A stretch of 5,674 nt of DNA. Origin: Actinomycetota bacterium. GTDB taxonomy: Bacteria; Actinomycetota; Acidimicrobiia; Acidimicrobiales; GCA-2861595. Of the stretch, positions 1 through 5,533 are shown piece by piece. The stretch is taken from assembly GCA_016781225.1 (NCBI GenBank), contig JADDQT010000143.1:1-5674 (forward strand). The letters run 5' to 3'. The notes beneath the pieces were generated by a model, which was not told the DNA's origin, made no database searches, and was given only the letters and a program-made list of their open reading frames with translations. Each line of letters opens with the position of its first letter. The first letter of the stretch is position 1. A program made the position numbers and the translations under genes.

Positions 1-1
1 G

Positions 2-679
2 CTCCCCGGCGGGCGGGCTGTCGTGGGCGGGTTCCTCGTCGCCCTGGCCGCCGTAGGCATCTTCGCCGCTTACACCGGCGCCACCGCCGACACTCGCCAG
101 GGCTACCTCGTCAGCCGTCAGGATCTGCCCATCGGCCATCGCATCCAGAGCGCCGACCTGGCCACTCTGCCGATGGACCTGCCCCCGGAGCTGCGGAGCC
201 GGGCGACTCGGGATCCGTCGCGCCTGGTGGGCACGGTGGTGATCGGCCCGTTGGCCAAGGGCGAGCTCATCCAGTCCAGCGACGTGGCCCGAGTCGAAAC
301 GGAGGGCACCATCGGCCCCCAGGTCTCCTTCTCCATCGACTCGGCGCGCGCCCTCGACGGCCGCCTGAAGGTCGGCGAGCTGGTGGACGTCGTCGCTACC
401 TACGACGCCGCCGGCTCGAGCCAGACGCTGGTGGTGGCCCGTGGGGCCCGCGTGGTGGGGCGCTCCAAGCCCACGAGCACGCTGAGCGATGGCGGCAAGG
501 AGGTCATCACCCTCTCCGTGCCCACCCGGGCAGACACCCTCGCCGTGGCCCACGCCGCCAACGCCGGCGACGTCACTCTGGTGCGGGTGACGGGCCAGCC
601 TCCGCAACCCGCCGGCAGCGAGGTCACCACCTATCAGGGCCCGGCCTCCACGCCCACGCTGTCGTCCCCAACGGGCTGA
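2..679 (+). CDS. cpaB: CpaB/RcpC-like SAF-domain pilus assembly protein (5' end missing)
   Basis: The reading frame is open from base 2, so the gene enters from the left edge; 225 codons are visible. The first whole codons read LPGGRAVVGG and run straight into a hydrophobic segment (visible residues about 7-27). This looks like the usual membrane anchor after a short cytoplasmic N-terminus, so the GTG at 23 inside it is probably not the start. A SAF-type domain follows (about 33-95: YLVSRQDLPIGHRIQSADL, then LVGTVVIGPLAKGELIQSSD). Next comes the RcpC-like C-terminal region (about 106-197: VSFSIDSARALDGRLKVGE, VDVVATYDA, then ITLSVPTRADTLAVAHAA), and a Pro/Ser/Thr-rich tail. In Tad systems this protein is a membrane-anchored accessory factor of pilus assembly, exposed on the outer face. 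Its exact role in organisms without a secretin is unclear. Its stop overlaps the next start by one base (TGATG), implying co-translation. Confidence 0.88.
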   Translation, partial: LPGGRAVVGGFLVALAAVGIFAAYTGATADTRQGYLVSRQDLPIGHRIQSADLATLPMDLPPELRSRATRDPSRLVGTVVIGPLAKGELIQSSDVARVETEGTIGPQVSFSIDSARALDGRLKVGELVDVVATYDAAGSSQTLVVARGARVVGRSKPTSTLSDGGKEVITLSVPTRADTLAVAHAANAGDVTLVRVTGQPPQPAGSEVTTYQGPASTPTLSSPTG

Positions 680-2010
680 TGGCTGGCGAGCGCTACGTCC
701 TCCTGGGCCTGGCCTCGGCCCGGTCGAGCTGGTTCAAGGTGGTCTCCCAGTGGGCCAACTCGGGAACGATCCCCGCCGAGTTCGTCAAGTGTCTCTCGGT
801 CGAGGAGCTGCGGGCGCGGCTGGCGTCGGCCCGCCCGTTCTCCGCCGCGCTCGTCGATGCCCGCCTTCCCGGCCTGGACCGCGATCTGGTGGATTCGGCG
901 CGCCGGGCCGGCTGCGTGGTGATGGCGGTGGCCGACCACCGGGCCCTGGGCAACACCAGCCATGGCGACTGGGGCCAGCTCGGCGTGGCCGAGCTGCTCC
1001 CCGAGTACTTCGACCCCAAGGCCCTTCTGGCCGCCCTCGGTGCTCATGCCACCATGATCTCCCGGGCCGACTCTCTGCCCGCTGACGCCGCCTCCGTCAC
1101 CACGCCCGCGTGGCAGGGCCAGGTGGCGTTGGTCTGCGGACCGGGGGGCACCGGAGCGTCCACCGCGGCCATCGCCCTTTCCCAGGGGTTGGCGGCCGAT
1201 CCCCGTCACGGCAGGAGTGTCCTGCTCGCCGACCTGGCCCTGCACGCCGAGCAGGCCATGCTCCACGACGCCCGCGACGTCGTGCCCGGCGTGCAGGAGC
1301 TGGTCGAGGCTCACCGCACCCGCCGGCCCGTGCCCGAGGACGTGCGAGCCCTGGCCTTTCAGGTGGACGAGCGGGGCTACGACCTCCTTCTCGGCCTGCG
1401 CCAGGCCCGAGCCTGGTCGAGCATCCGCACCCGTGCCTTCGAGGCCGCCTTCGCCTCCCTCAGGGGCGCCTACCGAGTTGTGGTCGCCGACGCCGACGCC
1501 GATCTCGAAGGCGAGGACGACGGCGGCTCCCACGAGGTCGAAGAGCGCCACGTAATGGCCCGAACCGCGGCGAGCCACGCCGAGGTGGTGTTCGCCGTCG
1601 GCGTGGCCGGCATGAAGGGGCTTCACTCGCTGGTGCGGGTGCTGAACGACCTTCGAGGCTTCGGCGTGGTGCCCGAGCGTTTGGTGCCGGTCGTGAACCG
1701 GGCGCCGAGGAATCCCCGGGCCCGGGCCGAGATCACCGCCGCCTTGGCCGCGCTCACGGCCTCGGCGACATCGCCGCCCCGAGCGCCGAGGACCACGCCT
1801 TCACCTGTGTTCCTTCCCGAGCGTCGTGTGGACGAGGCCCTCCGTGTCGGCTCGCGACTGCCCGACGCGCTCGTCCAACCTCTGGCCGGAGCGTTCGCCG
1901 CCGTGGCGGAGCGCATGCCGACTCCCACTGCGGGCGGGCCGCCTCGGGTGCAGCCTGGCTCGCTCGGGTTCCTGGGCGGCGAGGAGCAGGAGGAGCCGGC
2001 CCTCGGATGA
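679..2010 (+). CDS. tadZ: TadZ/CpaE-like protein: pseudo-receiver plus degenerate MinD-type ATPase domain
   Basis: 443 residues. Residues about 5-125 look like a response-regulator-like fold (YVLLGLASARSSWF; LVDARLPGLDRDLVDSA with D60; CVVMAVADH), as in CpaE/TadZ. Residues about 145-400 are a ParA/MinD-type domain. Its P-loop reads GPGGTGAST at 154-162, so neither the deviant-Walker lysine nor the P-loop lysine is present. D185 lies in VLLADLALHAEQAML (Walker A' position) and D271/D273/D275 in VVVADADAD (Walker B position). Further conserved-looking segments are DVVPGVQELVEAHR (200-213) and LVPVVNRAPRNPRARAEI. The C-terminal about 30 residues are Pro/Gly/Glu-rich. Family knowledge: TadZ places the Tad machine at a cell site; the closely similar actinobacterial Ssd proteins also affect septation, so that is an alternative role. 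There is no clear Shine-Dalgarno before ATG 679, so translation is probably coupled to cpaB through TGATG. The stop overlaps the tadA start (ATGA). Confidence 0.9.
   Translation: MAGERYVLLGLASARSSWFKVVSQWANSGTIPAEFVKCLSVEELRARLASARPFSAALVDARLPGLDRDLVDSARRAGCVVMAVADHRALGNTSHGDWGQLGVAELLPEYFDPKALLAALGAHATMISRADSLPADAASVTTPAWQGQVALVCGPGGTGASTAAIALSQGLAADPRHGRSVLLADLALHAEQAMLHDARDVVPGVQELVEAHRTRRPVPEDVRALAFQVDERGYDLLLGLRQARAWSSIRTRAFEAAFASLRGAYRVVVADADADLEGEDDGGSHEVEERHVMARTAASHAEVVFAVGVAGMKGLHSLVRVLNDLRGFGVVPERLVPVVNRAPRNPRARAEITAALAALTASATSPPRAPRTTPSPVFLPERRVDEALRVGSRLPDALVQPLAGAFAAVAERMPTPTAGGPPRVQPGSLGFLGGEEQEEPALG
1988..1995 (+). promoter_or_regulatory. Strong ribosome binding site of tadA
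   Basis: AGGAGGAG lies inside the last codons of tadZ, about 11 bases before ATG 2007. It supports 2007 as the tadA start rather than any of the in-frame codons far upstream. Confidence 0.65.
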
Positions 2011-3392
2011 CAAAGGCGACGGAGCGTGCCGAGGTGGCGGAGCTGGCCGAGACGTGGGTATCGCCACTGGTGGAGGTGGAGCGGGCGGTGCAGGCCCGGG
2101 CCAAGAACATCTCCCTCGACATGGCCTCGCCCCAAGGCCGAGCCGCGCTGCGCCGGCTGATCGACGAGGAGGTCACCGGCTGGTCCGAGGACTACAAGCG
2201 GAACCGTCGAGCCTTCGACCTGGCTGATCCGCTCGGCGTGGCCGAGCGCGCCGAGCGCAACCTGGCCGGCTACGGACCACTGGCCCCGCTGCTGGACGAC
2301 GACGACGTCTGGGAGATCATGATCAACGGCCCCGACGCCATATTCGTGAAGCGCCATCTGGGCCGCTCGGGTTACCACGACGAGGTCTTCCACGACGACG
2401 AGCACGTGCTGCGCACGCTCACCAAGATCCTCGACGACGCCTCCGGCTCTCACCGCAAGCTGGACGCCGCCGAGGGTTTGCAGGACGCCCAGCTCGACAC
2501 CGGAGCCCGCCTGCACATCGTCCATGGCGACGTCGGCCGCGACAATCACGTCCTCGTCAACATCAGGAAGTTCACCGGCGTCGCCTACCGCTCCCTGGAC
2601 GAGCTGGTGGGCCGGGGCATGCTCGACCACACCGTGGCCCGGTTCCTACAGGCGTGTGTTGCCGCCCGCCTGTCCATCGTCTTCTCGGGAGCGCCGGGCT
2701 CGGGGAAGACCACGCTGCTCTCGTGCTGTGCCGCCGAGCTCGATCCCGGTCTGCGGGTCGTCATCGCCGAGGAGGTGTTCGAAGCTGACATCCCGCTGCC
2801 AAACGTCGCCCACATGCAGACTCGCCCCGCCCGCAGCGACCGCAAGGAGGTCGACCTCCGCCGGCTGGTGGCGGGCTTCCTGCGGATGGCGCCCGACATC
2901 GCCATCGTGGGCGAGGTTCGAGATCGAGAAGCACTGCCGCTGTTGCTGACGCTGTCCTCGGGCGTCAAGGGCTTCACCACCATCCACGCCGGCTCGGCTC
3001 GCCAGGCCCTCACCCGTCTGCGCTTCATCTGCCAGCTGGCCGAGACCTCCAACGAGCTGCCCATGTCGGCGCTCAGCTCGTTGGTGAGCGAGTCCGTCGA
3101 CGTCGTCGTGCATTGCGCCCGCGTCGGTGAGCAAGTACAGGTGACTGAGGTCACGGCCGTCGAGGATCTCCAGAGCGGGCCGGACTCAACCGCCTTCACC
3201 GTCACCGAGCTCTTTCGGCGTGAGCGCCGCGACGCTCAACTGACGTGGTCCACCAACCTGCCCGTGCGCGCCGCCCGCGCCCTGGAGGCATCCGGCTTCG
3301 ACGTTCGCCAACTGCTCGCCGGCGACCACAGAGCCGCCGCTGCATCCGCGGCCAACGCTCCCGGAACCGGATGGGCCCTTCCCAGACTGTGA
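2007..3392 (+). CDS. tadA: TadA/CpaF-family secretion ATPase
   Basis: 461 residues from ATG 2007, a usual length for TadA/CpaF. This ATP-hydrolysing hexamer powers pilin polymerisation from the cytoplasmic face of the TadB/TadC platform. The N-terminal domain shows GYGPLAPLLDDDDVWEIMIN (89-108; the usual GxGPLexLL...v.EIMVN signature) and VLVNIRKF (182-189). The Walker A box is GAPGSGKT at 228-235. The Asp-box position reads VVIAEEVFEADIPLPNVAHM (251-270), with E255-E256 where Glu-Asp is usual. The Walker B region is LRMAPDIAIVGEVRDREA (292-309) and the His box is TTIHAGS (H327). All catalytic landmarks are therefore intact. The same frame stays open back to 1110, but that stretch is Arg/Pro/Gly-rich and lies over tadZ in another frame, so it is a high-GC shadow. 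The ATG overlaps the tadZ stop (ATGA), and a strong SD precedes it. The stop lies in the first unit of a 13-bp tandem repeat. Confidence 0.96.
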   Translation: MTKATERAEVAELAETWVSPLVEVERAVQARAKNISLDMASPQGRAALRRLIDEEVTGWSEDYKRNRRAFDLADPLGVAERAERNLAGYGPLAPLLDDDDVWEIMINGPDAIFVKRHLGRSGYHDEVFHDDEHVLRTLTKILDDASGSHRKLDAAEGLQDAQLDTGARLHIVHGDVGRDNHVLVNIRKFTGVAYRSLDELVGRGMLDHTVARFLQACVAARLSIVFSGAPGSGKTTLLSCCAAELDPGLRVVIAEEVFEADIPLPNVAHMQTRPARSDRKEVDLRRLVAGFLRMAPDIAIVGEVRDREALPLLLTLSSGVKGFTTIHAGSARQALTRLRFICQLAETSNELPMSALSSLVSESVDVVVHCARVGEQVQVTEVTAVEDLQSGPDSTAFTVTELFRRERRDAQLTWSTNLPVRAARALEASGFDVRQLLAGDHRAAAASAANAPGTGWALPRL

Positions 3393-3424
3393 GCCCGCAC
3401 TGTGAGCCCGCGCTGTGAGCCCGA
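3386..3424 (+). repeat. 13-bp tandem repeat, three copies, over the tadA stop codon
   Basis: The units are ACTGTGAGCCCGC (3386-3398), ACTGTGAGCCCGC (3399-3411) and GCTGTGAGCCCGA (3412-3424). The first two are identical and the third differs at its first and last base. The tadA stop is the TGA of copy 1 (3390-3392). Because the period is 13, the TGAs of copies 2 and 3 (3403 and 3416) fall in the other two frames. The unit is not self-complementary, so I see no terminator hairpin. The array fills most of the tadA-tadB gap. Confidence 0.9.
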
Positions 3425-3442
3425 GGCGATGAGTTCGAGTTG

Positions 3443-4321
3443 ATGGGACTACTGCTCGCACTGGCGGGTGCCTACGGTGTGTTCCTCTTGTACACCGCGG
3501 TGGTGTTCGGTTGGCAGGGACTGGGCCTCGGCCCGGCGGTCAGCCGGAAGGCGCCCCGGCGCCCAGCCGGGGAATGGCTGGCTCAGGCCGGCTTGGAGGA
3601 CGTGCGGACCAAGGAGTTCGTCGCCGTCACGCTGGCTCTGGTGGTGCTGGGCTCGGGGCTGGCCTACGCCCTCTTCGGCGGGTTCCTTCCCACCCTCGTC
3701 ACCGCCGCCTTCGCCTCCACCCTGCCCTTCACCTCCTACCGTTCACGTCGCCAGCGCCGCAGGGCCGAAGCCCGAGAGGCGTGGCCCCGCATGATCGAGG
3801 AGATCCGCATCCAGACCGGCTCTCTCGGGCGCTCCATCCCCCAGGCCCTGTTCGAGGTCGGCCGGCGAGGGCCCGAGGAGCTGCGCCCGGCATTCGGCGC
3901 CGCCGAGCGGGAGTGGCGCCTGTCGACGGACTTCGCCCGCACCGTCGCCACTCTGAAGGACCGCCTGGCCGACGCCAGCGCCGACGCCACGCTGGAGACG
4001 CTGCTCGTCGCCCACGAGGTGGGCGGGTCGAACCTGGACGGCCGCTTGGCGGCGCTGATCGAGGACCGGCTCCAGGATCTCCACGGCCGCAAGGACGCCC
4101 GGGCCAAGCAGGCGGGCGTGCGCTTCGCGCGGTGGTTCGTGCTGGTCGTCCCCCTGGGCATGACCTTGGCCGGCTTGTCCATCGGCACCGGCCGCCAGGC
4201 CTACCAGACGGCGATGGGCCAGCTGGCCGTGGCTGCCGGCCTGGCGTGCGTTGGTGGGTGCTGGGTATGGGCCGGCCGCCTCATGAGGCTTCCCGAGGAG
4301 GAGCGGGTCTTCCATGGCTGA
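3443..4321 (+). CDS. tadB: TadB, type II secretion system F-family membrane platform protein
   Basis: 292 residues from ATG 3443; the adjacent in-frame TTG at 3440 is possible but less likely. Predicted membrane segments lie at about 2-24, 58-79 and 81-97, then about 229-248 and 260-280. The cytoplasmic T2SSF helical domain lies between them at about 112-228. It follows the basic stretch YRSRRQRRRAEAREAW and includes RMIEEIRIQTGSLGRSIPQA, and LLVAHEVGGSNLDGRLAALI, the typical second half of the repeat. TadB pairs with TadC as the inner-membrane platform driven by TadA. Only weak SD-like sequence (GAG at 3437-3439; GAGG at 3423-3426) precedes the start. A four-codon mini-ORF (ATG 3429) ends in a TGA sharing one base with this ATG, so re-initiation or coupling is plausible. 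The C-terminus (RLPEEERVFHG) is short and unremarkable. Confidence 0.93.
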   Translation: MGLLLALAGAYGVFLLYTAVVFGWQGLGLGPAVSRKAPRRPAGEWLAQAGLEDVRTKEFVAVTLALVVLGSGLAYALFGGFLPTLVTAAFASTLPFTSYRSRRQRRRAEAREAWPRMIEEIRIQTGSLGRSIPQALFEVGRRGPEELRPAFGAAEREWRLSTDFARTVATLKDRLADASADATLETLLVAHEVGGSNLDGRLAALIEDRLQDLHGRKDARAKQAGVRFARWFVLVVPLGMTLAGLSIGTGRQAYQTAMGQLAVAAGLACVGGCWVWAGRLMRLPEEERVFHG

Positions 4322-4338
4322 GCGCCGGGGCGTCGAGG

Positions 4339-4344
4339 AAGGAG
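4339..4344 (+). promoter_or_regulatory. Ribosome binding site of tadC
   Basis: AAGGAG lies four bases before ATG 4349, and GAGG at 4335-4338 offers a second pairing at about ten bases. Both sit in the 27-base gap after the tadB stop and support the chosen start. Confidence 0.6.
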
Positions 4345-4348
4345 CCGG

Positions 4349-5254
4349 ATGAGGCTGTTCGTGCTGTCGGGGATGGTCCTCTGGGTGGGCGCCACGCTCC
4401 TGCTCTCCCAGCTGCGATGGTTCGCCCGCCCGCCTCTGGTGGCCCGCCTGCGTCCCTACACCTCGGGCAGCTCGCCGGGGAGGGTGCAGAGCGGACCGTT
4501 CTCGGTGGAGTCCTTCCGGCAGGTGGTGGGACCGCTGTCGTTCGCCGTCGGCGAGCGATTGGCCCGGCTGTTCGGCGTGAGCGAGGAGCTGGCCGTGCGC
4601 CTGGAGCGCATCCATTCGCCCCTCGACGTCACCGCCTTCCGGGTTCGCCAGGTTGGCTGGAGCGTCGTCGGCATCGGCGTGGCCGCCCTGGCGTCCTTCT
4701 CGCTCCGCCTGCCCGGCCCGCTCGTCGTGCTGGCGCTGCTGGGAGCTCCCGTCCTCGCCTTCCTGGTCCTCGAGCAGAAGGTGGCCTCGGCGTCAGCCCG
4801 CTGGCAGCGACGACTGTTCCTGGAGCTGCCCGTGCTCAGCGAGCAGCTGGCCATGCTCCTTTCGGCCGGCTTCTCCCTGGGGTCGGCCCTGAACCGCCTC
4901 GCCGCCCGCGGGCAGGGGGTGTGCTCCCGAGACCTGGAGCGGGTGACCCGACGAATGCTCCAAGGGCTGTCGGAGTTGGAGGCACTGCGGGAGTGGGCGG
5001 CCGTGGCACGTGTCGACGCCCTCGACCGGCTGGTGCCCGTGCTCGCCCTCGACCGGGGCGCCAGCGATCTGGGCCGCCTCGTCTCCGGCGAGGCGCGCGC
5101 CATCCGCAAGGATGTGCAGCGCCAGCTCGTGGAGACCATGGAGCGTCGGGAGCAGAAAGTCTGGATCCCGGTGACCGTTGCCACCCTGGTCCCCGGGGTG
5201 ATCTTCCTCTGCATTCCATTCATCGAGGCGCTGCGGATGTTCTCGGGGTCCTGA
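4349..5254 (+). CDS. tadC: TadC, type II secretion system F-family membrane platform protein
   Basis: 301 residues. Hydrophobic segments lie at about 4-20, 103-118, 122-142 and 272-294, the usual TadC pattern of an N-terminal anchor, a central pair and a C-terminal segment. The T2SSF domain covers about 153-290. It begins RWQRRLFLELPVLSEQLAML (151-170) and continues LLSAGFSLGSALNRLAARG (170-188); the closing part is KVWIPVTVATLVPGVIFLC (270-288). Its order after tadB, with no other gene between, and the shared F-domain architecture identify it as the second platform protein rather than a duplicated TadB. Residues 21-100 form a long soluble stretch with FRQVVGPLSFAVGERLARLF, as in other TadC proteins. 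A 12-codon mini-ORF from ATG 4314 ends at 4352, overlapping this start as ATGA. The next gene follows after a 57-base purine-rich gap. Confidence 0.92.
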   Translation: MRLFVLSGMVLWVGATLLLSQLRWFARPPLVARLRPYTSGSSPGRVQSGPFSVESFRQVVGPLSFAVGERLARLFGVSEELAVRLERIHSPLDVTAFRVRQVGWSVVGIGVAALASFSLRLPGPLVVLALLGAPVLAFLVLEQKVASASARWQRRLFLELPVLSEQLAMLLSAGFSLGSALNRLAARGQGVCSRDLERVTRRMLQGLSELEALREWAAVARVDALDRLVPVLALDRGASDLGRLVSGEARAIRKDVQRQLVETMERREQKVWIPVTVATLVPGVIFLCIPFIEALRMFSGS

Positions 5255-5311
5255 GCAGTACATGAGACGCAAGGAAGCCCAAGCAAGGAACTCAAGGAAC
5301 AGGAGGGAAGG
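5255..5311 (+). promoter_or_regulatory. Purine-rich leader of the pilin gene with a consensus SD
   Basis: The 57-base tadC-pilin gap is the longest in the window and is A/G-rich, unlike its surroundings. It holds CAAGGAA three times (5270-5276, 5284-5290, 5293-5299), then AGGAGG at 5301-5306, five bases before ATG 5312. This is the best-placed ribosome binding site in the window and would suit a highly translated pilin. No convincing -35/-10 pair or hairpin is visible. A 17-codon open stretch from ATG 5262 runs through it and stops across the pilin start. Confidence 0.6.
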
Positions 5312-5533
5312 ATGAGCGACCACATGTTGGCGTTGTTCGTCTGGCAGAAGGTGGTCCGCGCCACGCTGCTGCAGCGTGTCAGCAGGGACGAGGCCGGCGA
5401 GGGGGTGATCTCGGCCGCCATCGCCGTCTTGGTCATGGCGTTCCTCGGCGTCCTCATGTGGCAGCTCTTCAAAGGCACGCTCTCGGACGCCAACGACAAC
5501 GTCAATGACCAGATCAACCAGATCGGCCGCTGA
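5312..5533 (+). CDS. Small single-TM pilin-like protein (probable Flp-type major pilin)
   Basis: 73 residues: an amphipathic, mildly basic N-terminus (1-25), the motif DEAGEGVIS (26-34), a hydrophobic helix (about 32-53: VISAAIAVLVMAFLG, VLMWQLF) and a short Asn/Asp/Gln-rich tail (KGTLSDANDNVNDQINQIG). A short leader, a Gly, one N-terminal hydrophobic helix and a polar tail are the plan of Flp/type IVb prepilins. The position between tadC and a tadE-like gene matches the small pilin-like gene of actinobacterial tad loci. If cleavage follows G29, position +5 is Ser and +6 is Ala instead of the Glu-Tyr of classical Flp pilins; the first mature residue would be Glu. The pilin role is therefore inferred from size, topology and context. 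Alternatively it is a minor pseudopilin or a small membrane partner of the platform. The consensus SD at 5301 fixes the start. Confidence 0.75.
   Translation: MSDHMLALFVWQKVVRATLLQRVSRDEAGEGVISAAIAVLVMAFLGVLMWQLFKGTLSDANDNVNDQINQIGR

Noticed and set aside
23..25. GTG as the start of the CpaB/RcpC protein
   Set aside because: The frame is open to the window edge and the residues before it (LPGGRAV) join the membrane segment, so the true start is probably upstream of the window.
1486..1503. Three 6-base GCCGAC/GCCGAT units in tadZ
   Set aside because: They encode the Ala-Asp run of the Walker B region; explained by coding constraint and too short to call a repeat.
1110..2006. In-frame upstream extension of the tadA reading frame (about 299 more residues)
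   Set aside because: It lies over tadZ in another frame, its translation is low-complexity Arg/Pro/Gly-rich, and ATG 2007 has a strong SD and gives a normal family length.
634..2630. Two long antisense open frames (634-1626 and 1623-2630)
   Set aside because: They mirror tadZ and tadA. Their translations are Gly/Val/His-rich without motifs, as expected from the complement of G+C-biased codons.
3393..3442. A transcription terminator between tadA and tadB
   Set aside because: No inverted repeat with a U-tract is visible; the structure there is a direct repeat.
3511..5265. A 584-codon open frame across tadB and tadC on the + strand
   Set aside because: Both tadB and tadC have clear domains in their own frames. 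This frame is Arg/Pro/Gly-rich with no recognisable domain, a usual high-GC shadow.
5262..5315. A 17-codon basic peptide (MRRKEAQARNSRNRREG) as a real gene
   Set aside because: It is rich in AGA/AGG codons unlike its neighbours and consists largely of SD-like sequence. It is kept only as a possible coupling element.
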